Origin: Chloracidobacterium sp. | Lineage (GTDB): Bacteria > Acidobacteriota > Blastocatellia > Chloracidobacteriales > Chloracidobacteriaceae | Direction of reading: 5' to 3' | Length of the DNA stretch: 64,000 bases | NCBI GenBank assembly: GCA_025057975.1 | Contig: JANWUV010000014.1 | Location: forward strand, 1 to 64,000 | Shown: positions 10,156-18,653 of the stretch, in pieces | How the letters are laid out: each line of letters begins with the position of its first letter | Numbering within the stretch: position 1 is the first letter of the stretch | Position numbers and translations under genes: made by a program | Notes under the pieces: generated by a model | Told to the model about the DNA's origin: nothing | Database searches by the model: none | What the model saw: the letters and a program-made list of their open reading frames with translations, nothing else

Positions 10156-10416
10156 ATGACGACCGTCCGTTCAGGTTGGGCCGTAGGGCTAGGACTGGGG
10201 CTGGCAAGCTTGCTTGCCGCCGGACTGGTCAGCGCAGATGTCAAGTACCGCCTCTACTGCGCCAACGGAAAACTCGAAGTGGACACCCGAACACCGGAGC
10301 AGATGCAGCGGGCGCGCGGGCAGGTTTGTCTGTTAGGTGAGTATGATACGCGCGCGCAAGCCGAAGCCGCCGCCGAACGACGTGGTGGGAGCGGCGCTCC
10401 GTGTACGTGTCCGTAA
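10156..10416 (+). CDS. Small secreted cysteine-containing protein, unknown function
   Basis: 86 residues, with a GGAGAG ribosome binding site before the ATG. Residues 1-27 form a signal peptide (GLGLGLASLLAAGLVSA). The mature part of about 60 residues has four Cys (YCANG, QVCLLG, and CTC at the end), enough for two disulfides in the periplasm. I do not recognise the family. It is divergent from the helicase gene and precedes a convergent minus-strand gene by 37 bp. Confidence 0.6.
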   Translation: MTTVRSGWAVGLGLGLASLLAAGLVSADVKYRLYCANGKLEVDTRTPEQMQRARGQVCLLGEYDTRAQAEAAAERRGGSGAPCTCP

Positions 10417-10453
10417 CCCGTTGCATGTGTGGTGCCGTGCCCAGCGGACGGCG

Positions 10454-11230
10454 CTACGGCGCGGCTAGCCGTTGCCGCGCCTTTTCCGCTTCCGGCGCGT
10501 GTGGGTACTGCTGCACGAGCCGCCGGTAAGCGGCCCCGTCATAGCAATATCGCCTGCGCGCCGGGTCATAGCGAAACTTCACGCCCAGCCGGTGGTAGCG
10601 ATCCAACGCCGGATCGTTGTCGAAGTAGGCGGCTTCGTCGGCGTTGCCTGAGGCTGTGCGCCGACGGACGCGCGGCTCAGCGCGGCGCTGGATGGCTTCG
10701 GCTTCAGCGTCAGCCGTCTCACCAAGCAGCAATAACACAGCCGGCGTTTGCGACGACCGCCGAAACAACATCTCGAACAACCGACACAACCGAAGCCGTT
10801 CGTAGCCGCCGGTTTCAGCGCGGGCCAGCGCCAGCAGGCGGGCGTCATCGCCGCGCCGGTCGGCGCGAACCACTGCCCGCTGGTCAAGCCAACCGCGCGT
10901 GCGCCGCGTGACGGCGACAAACAAGTAGGTTCGTCCGTCAACCACCCGTGGACGGCCGACAACGTACACCCGCCGCCCCACACGCAATCGCTGTTTGAGG
11001 TCGCCGTCGGGCCTTGGCACAGTGCGCAGCGCCGCCAACCCAGCGTCGGCGACAAACGCCGCCCGCGCGCTAGCGCGCACCGTCCAACTTGGCTTTTCTT
11101 CAGGCGGTTCGTCGGATGGGTCCTCCTGCGCCAAGGTTGCGCCGCCGCACAGCGCAAGCAACACAACAAGCAGCCACGTCGCAAGGCACCGCCAAGCAGC
11201 AACATAAGCAGACAAGGCCCGATTCCTCAC
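10454..11230 (-). CDS. Secreted SH3-like protein with C-terminal helical repeat, unknown function
   Basis: 258 residues, starting at a GTG. Residues 1-35 form a signal peptide (WLLVVLLALCGGATLAQ). Residues 48-125 resemble a bacterial SH3 domain (an RVYVVG...YLFVAVTRRTRGWLD pattern). The C-terminal end, with YRRLVQQYPHAPEAEKARQRL, matches a TPR/YfiO-type outer-membrane lipoprotein repeat. SH3b domains often bind peptidoglycan, so a cell-envelope role is plausible. It starts 10 nt after thrC on the same strand and is probably the third gene of the nifS-thrC transcript. Confidence 0.65.
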   Translation of the reverse strand: MRNRALSAYVAAWRCLATWLLVVLLALCGGATLAQEDPSDEPPEEKPSWTVRASARAAFVADAGLAALRTVPRPDGDLKQRLRVGRRVYVVGRPRVVDGRTYLFVAVTRRTRGWLDQRAVVRADRRGDDARLLALARAETGGYERLRLCRLFEMLFRRSSQTPAVLLLLGETADAEAEAIQRRAEPRVRRRTASGNADEAAYFDNDPALDRYHRLGVKFRYDPARRRYCYDGAAYRRLVQQYPHAPEAEKARQRLAAP

Positions 11231-11240
11231 CCTGTCACCT

Positions 11241-12623
11241 TCACCCTTCGAGGGGCAGCGATTCGGTCACAAGTTCAAGAATAATTTGCCGGAGCGCGTC
11301 GGCGTCAGCCGGGACGCGACGCGGCGCGTTGGCGAAGGTCGCCGCAATCCGGCCTTCCGCGCGCGTCAGGCGCGTGTCGCGCTCGGCGTCGGTAAAAAGT
11401 TGCCCGGTGTGGTACTGCACAGTGAAATCTGGGTCCTTGAGCGCACTGCCCGTCAAAATCGCCACCACGTCCTCCTCTGGGTGGACGACACCCTCGGCGA
11501 CTAAACGGCGCAGTCCGGCGACCGTCGCGGCGCTGGCCGGCTCGCAACCAATACCGTCGCGGCCAATGACAGCTTTGGCGTCGGCAATATCCTGCTCGGA
11601 GGCCGTTGTGCAGACGCCATCCGTCCAGTCCAACGCCCGCACTGCTTTCAACCACGACACTGGACTGCCGATTTGAATCGCCGTCGCCAGTGTCTTGGGT
11701 TTCGTGACCGGCGTCAGGTTGCCCACACGTCCTGCCGCGTACCACTGCGCCAGCGGCGCTGCGCCTTCCGCCTGCACGACCGTCAGCCGAGGCATCCGCG
11801 CAATCAAGCCCAAGTCATGAAGCTCCTTGAAGCCCTTGCCTAGCGCCGAAATATTACCCAGATTGCCGCCCGGTACGACCACGCGGTCGGGGACGCGCCA
11901 CCGCCGCTGCTGCAACAGCTCAAACGCGATGGTTTTCTGACCTTCCAGCCGGAACGGATTGACCGAATTGAGCAAGTACAGCGGCGTCGTCCGGGACAGC
12001 TCGCGCACCAACCGCATGGCGTCGTCGAAGTCACCCTCAATCTGTAGCGTCACAGCGCCGTAGTCGAGGCTCTGCGCCAGCTTGCCGTAGGCGATCCGTC
12101 CGCCTGGAATGAAGACGATGCCGCGCATCCCGGCCCGCGCCGCGTAAGCCGCCAGCGACGCCGACGTGTTGCCCGTACTGGCGCAGGCCACCGCCCGCGC
12201 ACCCAGCCGTCGCGCCTGCGCTATACCGGTCGTCATCCCGTTGTCCTTGAACGAACCGGTCGGATTCATCCCCTGATGTTTGACTGTCAGCCGCTGGAGG
12301 CCGGCGTAGCGCGCGCTGCGGGGCGCGTCCCACAGCGGCGTATTACCCTCGCCAAGCGTAACGACTTGGCTTGGAGAAGTCGCAAAGGGAAGAAGCTCGC
12401 GGAAGCGCCAGACGCCACTGATGTCGTGCGGATGGTAGGAAGCGCGTCGCGCGTCAAAGATCGAGAGCACATCCATCAGGGCCGCTCGCCGCCACTCGTA
12501 CTGCACATCCAGCAGGCCGCCGCAGCGTTCACAGGTGTACACCTGCTCACCTGCGTCATACGTGGCGTGGCAGGTCGGCTCAATGCACTGCAGATAGGCG
12601 ACAGCGCGCGGAAAGGCTTCCAT
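11241..12623 (-). CDS. thrC: Threonine synthase
   Basis: 460 residues; a PLP-dependent fold-type II enzyme that converts O-phosphohomoserine to threonine. The PLP lysine is Lys126 in PTGSFKDNGM, and the glycine loop SGTG-type segment reads ACASTGNTSAS. A four-Cys zinc-ribbon-like knuckle at residues 13-34 (C-x4-C, C-x2-C) precedes the catalytic domain, as in the short class of bacterial and archaeal threonine synthases. It lies between a cysteine desulfurase (12 nt upstream) and a secreted protein (10 nt downstream) on the same strand. Confidence 0.96.
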   Translation of the reverse strand: MEAFPRAVAYLQCIEPTCHATYDAGEQVYTCERCGGLLDVQYEWRRAALMDVLSIFDARRASYHPHDISGVWRFRELLPFATSPSQVVTLGEGNTPLWDAPRSARYAGLQRLTVKHQGMNPTGSFKDNGMTTGIAQARRLGARAVACASTGNTSASLAAYAARAGMRGIVFIPGGRIAYGKLAQSLDYGAVTLQIEGDFDDAMRLVRELSRTTPLYLLNSVNPFRLEGQKTIAFELLQQRRWRVPDRVVVPGGNLGNISALGKGFKELHDLGLIARMPRLTVVQAEGAAPLAQWYAAGRVGNLTPVTKPKTLATAIQIGSPVSWLKAVRALDWTDGVCTTASEQDIADAKAVIGRDGIGCEPASAATVAGLRRLVAEGVVHPEEDVVAILTGSALKDPDFTVQYHTGQLFTDAERDTRLTRAEGRIAATFANAPRRVPADADALRQIILELVTESLPLEG

Positions 12624-12635
12624 AGCTATGGCGTA

Positions 12636-13814
12636 TCAGGCGGACGCGCGGCGATAAGACAGACGCTCCACTGTTTTTGGCAATACCTCAATAACCCGCG
12701 CGATGTCGTCCGCCGTCGTTTCACAGCTTAGGCTGACGCGAATTGAGCCGCGTACACGGTTGGGAGGCAACCCCATCGCGCGCAGGACATGGCTGGGTTC
12801 GGTCGAGCCGGATGAGCAGGCCGACCCGGTCGAGACGGCGATGCCCGCTAAGTCCAGCGCAATGACGAGTCGGTTGGCGTCAAGACCATCGAAGGCTAAG
12901 TTGGTAATGTGCGGCAGGCGGGGCGAGGCGACGCCGTTCACCACCATGTTTGGAATCCGCTTCTGAAGCTCGCGTTCGAGTTCGTCTCGCAGGGCGCGAA
13001 CGGCGTCCATGTGGTCAAGCCGTTCGGCGGCAAGTTGGGCGGCGCGACCCAGCGCGACAATATTGGCGACGGCTTCCGTCCCGGCGCGGCGGTCGCGTTC
13101 CTGATGGCCGCCAAGCTGTTGCGCTGCGAGCCGGACGTGTTTGGCGACGTAGAGCGCGCCGACGCCCTTTGGGGCATGCATTTTGTGGCCGGAAATTGAA
13201 AGCAAATCCACCCGCAGTTCGTGAACATTGACAGGGATTTTGCCGACCGCCTGTACGGCGTCCGTGTGGAGAAAAATCACTTGGCCGCGCCGGCGGCGTT
13301 CAGCGACCAGCGCGCCGATGTCAGCGACGGGCTGAAGCGTTCCGACTTCATTGTTGGCCAGCATAACGGTGACAAGCAGTGTGTCGTCCGTAAGCGCGGC
13401 GGCAACGTCATCCGGCGTAACGCGCCCGGCCGCGCCGACCGGCAGATAGGTGACGCGCCACCCAGCCGCCTCAAGCGCGCGGCAGGGTGCAAGGACGGCT
13501 GGGTGCTCAAAGGCGGTCGTGATGATATGGCGGCGGCGGTCGGACCCATACGCGCCGACGACGCCCTGAATAGCAAGGTTGTTTGCCTCCGTCCCGCCGC
13601 TCAGAAACGTGATTTCAGACGGCTCCGCCCCAATTAGGGCCGCCGTTTGTCGCCGCGCCTGCTCGACGGCGGCACGGGCGCGCTGCCCGAAAGCGTGGAT
13701 GGACGAAGCGTTACCGAACTGCTCGGTCAGGTAGGGCAACAGGGCGGCGGCGACCTCCGGCAGGACGCGGGTCGTCGCGGCGTTGTCAAGGTAAATTGGC
13801 GGCGCAGCAGACAC
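12636..13814 (-). CDS. Cysteine desulfurase, IscS/NifS type
   Basis: About 392 residues. N-terminal YLDNAATT, the SGGTEANN PLP-binding turn, HTDAVQAVG, the PLP lysine in SGHKMHAPKG and the active Cys in GSACSSGSTEPSHVL place it in the class I NifS/IscS group. It removes sulfur from cysteine for Fe-S clusters and other sulfur cofactors. No iscU, iscA or fdx gene follows; threonine synthase does. Start choice: GTG at 13814 (MSAAPPIY) or TTG at 13823, neither with a good ribosome binding site. The large number of Fe-S proteins in this window is consistent with a need for it, but that is context only. Confidence 0.93.
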   Translation of the reverse strand: MSAAPPIYLDNAATTRVLPEVAAALLPYLTEQFGNASSIHAFGQRARAAVEQARRQTAALIGAEPSEITFLSGGTEANNLAIQGVVGAYGSDRRRHIITTAFEHPAVLAPCRALEAAGWRVTYLPVGAAGRVTPDDVAAALTDDTLLVTVMLANNEVGTLQPVADIGALVAERRRRGQVIFLHTDAVQAVGKIPVNVHELRVDLLSISGHKMHAPKGVGALYVAKHVRLAAQQLGGHQERDRRAGTEAVANIVALGRAAQLAAERLDHMDAVRALRDELERELQKRIPNMVVNGVASPRLPHITNLAFDGLDANRLVIALDLAGIAVSTGSACSSGSTEPSHVLRAMGLPPNRVRGSIRVSLSCETTADDIARVIEVLPKTVERLSYRRASA

Positions 13815-13888
13815 GGCGTACAAAGGCAGGCTAAGCGTTGGCAGAGCTAAAAGAAGCTTGTCGAGTGGCTTTGCCTAAGGCGTCACGC

Positions 13889-14071
13889 TCAACATTCGGT
13901 GTCGGTAACAATAGGCCAATCTTTACCATCTTTGATCTGACGTACAGCATATAGTTTTCCCAAGGCGTAATCCCTGCAATCCTCACTAGCTAAACCCTGA
14001 ATCAGAGCAGCTTCCGCGCAAGTAGGACGATACTCCGCGTGAACAGCGCCATGGGTGGCGTGCCATATCAA
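13889..14071 (-). CDS. Possible small protein in an AT-richer patch, doubtful
   Basis: A 60-codon frame with a TTG start and no clear ribosome binding site, containing three Cys and ending in WPIVTDTEC. Base composition (about 45-48% G+C at 13880-14000) is well below that of neighbouring genes, and codon choice differs, which suggests an acquired or decaying fragment. I do not recognise it. The rest of 13824-14120 holds nothing I can identify. Confidence 0.2.
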   Translation of the reverse strand: MIWHATHGAVHAEYRPTCAEAALIQGLASEDCRDYALGKLYAVRQIKDGKDWPIVTDTEC

Positions 14072-14120
14072 GCGCCTGACGCCAATGGCGCGCTAACCCG
14101 CGACGTTTCTCGGAAACTCC

Positions 14121-14825
14121 CTAGCCAACGTAGCGCCGCAGCGCTGCATACAAGCGAGCCGCCTCTTTCGGACGCGGCAACCCGCCTTCAACCACCTCAC
14201 GGCTGGCGACTGTGCGACCGTAAACGGCTTTGTTCGCCTCGTCATCCACTTGCAATGTCGCGCCTTCCAGGGAAAGCCCGGCGAAAACACCCTGCGAACG
14301 AGAATAGGCTAAAATCTCAGCCTGCATCTGGATGTCCGTCCCAGCTTTGAGATTGCGCCCGACGGGGCCAGCGGCTACGGAAGCATCTGCGCCGAGCTGG
14401 AACTTGTTGGAGGCCAGTTTTTCAATGCCGCGCCGGTTCATCACCAGCAGAATAATGTCGCTGCTCTGACCGCCGATCTGAAGGCCGAAGCTGCCGCCGC
14501 CAAGCGTCACAAACCCCGGCGGCCCCCACTGGCGGTTCGGCTGGCGAACAACCATGACGCCGCGCCCAAAATGACCGCCGACAATCAGCGCCCCCTTCTT
14601 GACGCCCGGAATAAACACCAGCCCTTCACACCGGCGTAAGAAGTCAGGCGAAATACCCTGATCCGGCGCACGCATAATCTCAGTGAGAATTTCGGCCGCA
14701 CGGTCAAGACGCTCACGCACTTTACGGTCAATGTTGGTTACGGCGGCGCTGGCCGGGGGCTTGCCGGTCAATAGCAGCGTACCGATGAGCAGTCCGACCG
14801 CCGCCGCGCAAAGGAAGCTGCGCAT
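14121..14825 (-). CDS. SYLF-domain (Ysc84/DUF500) lipid-binding protein, exported
   Basis: 234 residues with a GGGAGG ribosome binding site before the ATG. Residues 1-28 form a signal peptide (AAAVGLLIGTLLLTG). The SYLF domain fills the rest: LRRCEGLVFIPGVKKGAL, GGHFGRGVMVVR, GGGSFGLQIGGQSSDIILLVMN and the terminal GVFAGLSLEGA are its conserved blocks. SYLF domains bind phosphoinositides in eukaryotes; the bacterial exported forms have unknown function. It is a monocistronic gene divergent from nuoI. Confidence 0.9.
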   Translation of the reverse strand: MRSFLCAAAVGLLIGTLLLTGKPPASAAVTNIDRKVRERLDRAAEILTEIMRAPDQGISPDFLRRCEGLVFIPGVKKGALIVGGHFGRGVMVVRQPNRQWGPPGFVTLGGGSFGLQIGGQSSDIILLVMNRRGIEKLASNKFQLGADASVAAGPVGRNLKAGTDIQMQAEILAYSRSQGVFAGLSLEGATLQVDDEANKAVYGRTVASREVVEGGLPRPKEAARLYAALRRYVG

Positions 14826-15031
14826 TACCGAGGACCTCCCGTGAAGTGTACGCCTCCAAACAGTTTGGAGCGAGGCTGAAAACTTTCAATGATGTAGGCA
14901 AAGGGCTGCGATGCATGCAGCAACAGCGGTCATTCGCCTAGCGACAAGGGTGAAATGCTATACAAGGCTTTCCGTCGGCTTCAACGCTGATGTCGGTTCG
15001 GTAGCCGTAACTCATACGAGGCAAAACACTT

Positions 15032-15580
15032 ATGACGACAACTGTGCCTGCCAAAGGCAACTGGAAGCAGACCCTTGAGCGGTTTTTCATGCTGGATTTG
15101 CTCAAGGGCTTTGCGTTGACGTTCAAGTACACCAAAAAGGTGCTGACCGAGCCGCGCGGCACGGGCGGCAATCCGCTGCGCGGCGCTTACACGGAGTTTT
15201 ATCCAGAGGAGCGCCCCAAGGTCAGTGAGCGGTTTCGCGGGGCCCCACGGCTGAATCTTGATCCGGTGACCGGCGACACCCTGTGTATCGCCTGCAACCT
15301 ATGCGCCTTGGCTTGCCCAGAAAACTGCATCAACGTCGGGGCCGTCAACCGCGTGGTGATGGAAGACGGCAAGCCCAAGAAGAAGAAGGTCCTGGCGACC
15401 TATGTCTATGACACGTCGCGCTGTATGTTCTGCGACCTGTGCGTGGAAGCCTGTCCGACAGACTGCATCGAGTTGACGCAGGAATTCGAGTTGGCAAGCT
15501 ACAACCGCGCTGGGATGGTGTGGGATCGCGAGCAGCTTGAGAAAGGACGCGAGATCGTCCGCTACGGTAAGCTCAACTAA
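15032..15580 (+). CDS. nuoI: NADH-quinone oxidoreductase subunit I (two [4Fe-4S])
   Basis: 182 residues. Two ferredoxin motifs, CIACNLCALACPENCI near residue 88 and CMFCDLCVEACPTDCIEL near residue 131, bind clusters N6a and N6b that carry electrons between NuoG/NuoB and the quinone site of complex I. The N-terminal GFALTFKY segment and the C-terminal EFELASYNR match NuoI. It is isolated: neither flank carries another nuo gene, so complex I genes must be scattered in this genome. A strong hairpin follows the stop. Confidence 0.95.
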   Translation: MTTTVPAKGNWKQTLERFFMLDLLKGFALTFKYTKKVLTEPRGTGGNPLRGAYTEFYPEERPKVSERFRGAPRLNLDPVTGDTLCIACNLCALACPENCINVGAVNRVVMEDGKPKKKKVLATYVYDTSRCMFCDLCVEACPTDCIELTQEFELASYNRAGMVWDREQLEKGREIVRYGKLN

Positions 15581-15606
15581 TCATTCCGGCTGCATCCGGC
15601 GTTCCT

Positions 15607-15636
15607 GTGGGATGCGCGCGGCGGCGTGCATCCCAC
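15607..15636 (+). terminator. Hairpin after nuoI
   Basis: A 13-bp stem with one mismatch (GTGGGATGC outer arm, GCATCCCAC return arm) and a GGCG loop, 27 nt past the nuoI stop. It is followed by ACTTGCTTTGC, only a weak T-run, so termination strength is uncertain. Confidence 0.6.
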
Positions 15637-15734
15637 ACTTGCTTTGCAGTCAGGTTTGCTGGTTGCGGTCAAGCCCCGCATAATCCAACGGATAAGCCAA
15701 ACTTACCCAAATGACGGCCGGACCTTAAGTTGGC

Positions 15735-16625
15735 ATGCCCCGCCGATCTTCAGCCTCCACGCCTCGTTTTGTCGTCATTACTGGCCTGAGCGGCTCCGGC
15801 AAGCAATCGGCGCTCAATGCGTTGGAGGACATGGGTTACTTTGGCGTAGATAACCTGCCTGTTGCGCTGCTGCCGACCTTCGCTGAGTTGTGCCGACGTT
15901 CGGAAGGTGGCATTGCGCGAGCGGCCGTCGTAGTTGATGCGCGCGAGCCAGCGTTTGTCGCCGCCTTTCCCGCCGCCTACGCCCGCCTGCGGGAACTGGT
16001 GGGGGATGTCCGGCTGCTGTTTTTTGAGGCAACGGATGAGGTTTTGATGCGCCGCTACAGCGAGACGCGCCGACCGCATCCGCTTGACGCCGCTGGCCGC
16101 CAAACGCGAGGCTTGCGCGCCGCCATCGCCGCCGAACGCGCCTTGCTGTCGCCAATTCGAGAACTCGCCGACCGCGTCATGGACACTTCCAGCTTAACGA
16201 TCTACGACCTGCGGCGGCGGCTCGGCGAAGCGCTTGGCGACGGACGCGCGGGACGGATGCGCGTTTTGCTCCTGAGCTTTGGCTTCAAGCACGGCGTGCC
16301 GACGGAAGCTGACCTTGTACTGGACGTGCGCTTTCTCAAAAACCCGCACTATGTCCCCGAACTACGTCCGCTGACCGGTCGAGATGCGCCGGTTGTGGAG
16401 TTTTTGTCAGCGGACGAGGAAGTGGAAGAAACGCGGCGGCGCTTTGCGGAGTTGCTGACGTTTGTTGTGCCGCGGTACGCCCGCGACGGGCGGAGCTACT
16501 TGACCATCGCTATTGGCTGTACCGGCGGACGCCATCGTTCCGTCATGATGGCCGAGGCGCTTGCCAAGGATGTTCGCAAGCTGCACTTCGCCGTACGTAT
16601 TCGCCACCGCGACATCGCTAAGTAA
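15735..16625 (+). CDS. rapZ: RapZ/YvcJ family nucleotide-binding RNase adapter
   Basis: 296 residues. N-terminal P-loop ATPase-like domain (VVITGLSGSGKQ, then NALEDMGYFGVDNLP) and a C-terminal domain with the family signature CTGGRHRSVMMAE. In enterobacteria RapZ binds a small RNA and guides RNase E to glmZ; in Gram-positives the homologue YvcJ binds nucleotides. The usual Ser/Thr after the P-loop Lys is Gln here (GSGKQ), which may weaken phosphate or Mg binding. No rpoN, PTS or hprK neighbour is present. It is convergent with the phosphatase gene downstream. Confidence 0.92.
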   Translation: MPRRSSASTPRFVVITGLSGSGKQSALNALEDMGYFGVDNLPVALLPTFAELCRRSEGGIARAAVVVDAREPAFVAAFPAAYARLRELVGDVRLLFFEATDEVLMRRYSETRRPHPLDAAGRQTRGLRAAIAAERALLSPIRELADRVMDTSSLTIYDLRRRLGEALGDGRAGRMRVLLLSFGFKHGVPTEADLVLDVRFLKNPHYVPELRPLTGRDAPVVEFLSADEEVEETRRRFAELLTFVVPRYARDGRSYLTIAIGCTGGRHRSVMMAEALAKDVRKLHFAVRIRHRDIAK

Positions 16626-16684
16626 CGTGCACAGCCGACGCTCGCCGACGCAAACCTTTTGCGGTGCTGCGTCACCCAAAACGG

Positions 16685-18391
16685 CTATCGGCAGGCCGTC
16701 CCCGGTTGGTTATCCAAGATTTCACTGATAGTCCGCCCGACTGCACCGTTAGGGACGGTGACGCCCAGCAAAGCAGCCAGCGTCGGCGCAATGTCCGAGG
16801 GACTGACCTCAGTGTAATAGACACCGGGACGCACTCCCGGCCCCATTAGGATGACTGGAACGTGCGTGTCGTAGGGGTACGGCGTGCCGTGCGTCGCAGC
16901 GAGCGTGACTTCCTCTTCGCTGAAGAAACAAAACGGCTCCGGGACGAGAAACACGTCACCGCTGCGTTGTGGGTGAAAGGCCATTTGTACCCGCTGGCCG
17001 ATCGGTGTTCGGGGCAGCGCGCCGGAGAGGATTTGCGTTCGGGTGAAAGCCGCCGCCACACCGGGGACAGTCAACGCCGCTTCCGCCGCCACTTGTTCGA
17101 CGGCAGCGCGCTCAAGCTTTTTCTCATCCAAAGTCTTGAGGTCAAAATACACCGACTCCGAGGAAAAGCCGGCGAACCACCGCCCTTCGCCGAATTTGGC
17201 GTCTAAGGCGCGCTTAACGGCGACGGCCACCTGCTCGAACACCACGCGCCGGCTGTTGAGCCGCCGACGCTGGGCGTACTCTGGCACGGGCGACACGCCG
17301 TGGTCGGCGGTGAGAAAGATCAGCGTTTTATCCAACCCTACCTTCTGGTCAAGTAGATCAAGCAACCGCGCCAGCGTCCGGTCAGTGCGCACTGTGATAT
17401 CCAGCGTCTCATGGCTGTTTGGCCCGAAGACGTGGCCGACAAGGTCGTTGGCCGAAAAGCTGATCGTCAGCAGGTCAGGAACGGCGTCTGCGCCAAGCTT
17501 TTCATTCTCAATGGCCGCCGCCGCAAAATCCACAAGGAAGTCATTCGCCCAAGGTGTCATTGTGAACTCGTCGTAAAACCGCGCATCAGGTTTGTCGCCG
17601 CGTCCAACAACATGAGGGAAAGCCGGCCCACCTCCGGTGAAACGCCCTTCATAGGGCGCGTCGTCGGCGTCGCAGCAAGCATAGGCGCTTTCCGGTAAGG
17701 ACTTCTCCCACGCCTTGCCAAACCACTGGTCAGGCAGCCGGCGGGCATTGAAGGCTGTCACCCAGTCCGGCAGCTTTTGCATGTAGTACGTACTGGTTTG
17801 CATCCACCCGCGTTTGCTGTCAAACCAATAGGCGGCGTCGGCGGCGCGGCCGGCGGGCAGGATGGCGGCGCGGTTTTTGAGCGACAGCCCAATGACTTTC
17901 GCCCGTCCGCCAGTTGCGGTTTTGAGTTCATCACCAAGTGTTGAGACCAAGAGGCGGCGTGGGGAAGCCCCCTTGCCGTCGGGGACGCCGACCGTCTCAT
18001 CGTCTGTGATGCTCTCGACCGACTTCCCGGTTTCGCGGTCATACCACTTGTTGCCGATGATACCTGTGACGGCCGCCGTCGAGCCGGTGGTGACGACGGC
18101 ATGGCCCGGTGCGGTGTACGTGCAGGCGTGCAAGTAATAGGCGTTGGGGAAGTACGCGCCGTTTGCTCTGAGCCGTGCGAAGCCCTTTTCGCCGAAGAGA
18201 TCGGCGAAGCGCTCCAAATAATCGGCGCGCAGTTGATCAACGATAATGCCCACAACTAACCGGCAACGCTGAGACATTAGGCGAGTTAGCGCTGGCGCGC
18301 AGGCTGCCGGTTTGGGAAACCCAATCAAGGGGAGCAAGACGGACGCTAAAACAAGCGCGCCCATGTAGGTTCGGCTATGTGAGAAACGCAT
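16685..18391 (-). CDS. PafA-like alkaline phosphatase superfamily protein, exported
   Basis: About 568 residues. A signal peptide covers the first 30 or so residues (YMGALVLASVLLPLIGF). The catalytic domain begins with VVGIIVDQLRADYLERF, where the Asp binds zinc, and continues with YTAPGHAVVTTGS carrying the Thr/Ser nucleophile region, then FLTADHGVSPVPEYA, the metal-binding Asp-His pair. This is the phosphate-irrepressible PafA class, which hydrolyses phosphomonoesters in the periplasm. ATG at 18391 is preferred over 18415 because a GAGG lies ahead of it. It shares the dyad-rich 18.4-18.65 kb intergenic region with the divergent cyclic-nucleotide/Fe-S gene. Confidence 0.88.
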   Translation of the reverse strand: MRFSHSRTYMGALVLASVLLPLIGFPKPAACAPALTRLMSQRCRLVVGIIVDQLRADYLERFADLFGEKGFARLRANGAYFPNAYYLHACTYTAPGHAVVTTGSTAAVTGIIGNKWYDRETGKSVESITDDETVGVPDGKGASPRRLLVSTLGDELKTATGGRAKVIGLSLKNRAAILPAGRAADAAYWFDSKRGWMQTSTYYMQKLPDWVTAFNARRLPDQWFGKAWEKSLPESAYACCDADDAPYEGRFTGGGPAFPHVVGRGDKPDARFYDEFTMTPWANDFLVDFAAAAIENEKLGADAVPDLLTISFSANDLVGHVFGPNSHETLDITVRTDRTLARLLDLLDQKVGLDKTLIFLTADHGVSPVPEYAQRRRLNSRRVVFEQVAVAVKRALDAKFGEGRWFAGFSSESVYFDLKTLDEKKLERAAVEQVAAEAALTVPGVAAAFTRTQILSGALPRTPIGQRVQMAFHPQRSGDVFLVPEPFCFFSEEEVTLAATHGTPYPYDTHVPVILMGPGVRPGVYYTEVSPSDIAPTLAALLGVTVPNGAVGRTISEILDNQPGTACR

Positions 18392-18473
18392 TCGGGAAGC
18401 CTCAAGAAAAGACATTTCTAGAAACGGCGCGGAGTGACTCGCCTGACAGGCTGCGTAAGCTTGCGGGAAGCGT

Positions 18474-18491
18474 GTGACGCGAATATGTCAC
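18474..18491. promoter_or_regulatory. Inverted repeat GTGAC-N8-GTCAC in divergent intergenic region
   Basis: Perfect 5-bp arms with an 8-bp spacer between the PafA-like gene and the cyclic-nucleotide-binding gene; TGTGA is also the half-site of CRP-type regulators, though their usual spacing is N6. This is a candidate operator only. Confidence 0.35.
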
Positions 18492-18529
18492 GTCGCCTCC
18501 CGGCGTAGGAACTGTGACGTACACGGTGA

Positions 18530-18546
18530 ACGCCTTTGAAAGGCGT
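18530..18546. promoter_or_regulatory. Perfect 17-bp palindrome ACGCCTTTGAAAGGCGT
   Basis: Eight-bp arms around one central base, about 110 bp upstream of the start at 18654. There is too little loop for an RNA hairpin, so a dimeric protein-binding site is the likelier reading. No regulator is identified. Confidence 0.45.
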
Positions 18547-18620
18547 CTTCGCAGTGTGCTTTTCTTCACAAAATCCGCTATCTTCATCCCCAGCGCGTCC
18601 AAAGTTCCTATCAAACGTAC

Positions 18621-18638
18621 TGGGGTACTAGCGCCCCA
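18621..18638. promoter_or_regulatory. Inverted repeat TGGGG-N8-CCCCA before the start at 18654
   Basis: Perfect 5-bp arms with the same 8-bp spacer as the dyad at 18474, ending 15 nt before the ATG. It could be an operator or a leader hairpin covering the weak AGAAG ribosome binding site. Confidence 0.3.
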
Positions 18639-18653
18639 AAAGAAGCGTCTCCT

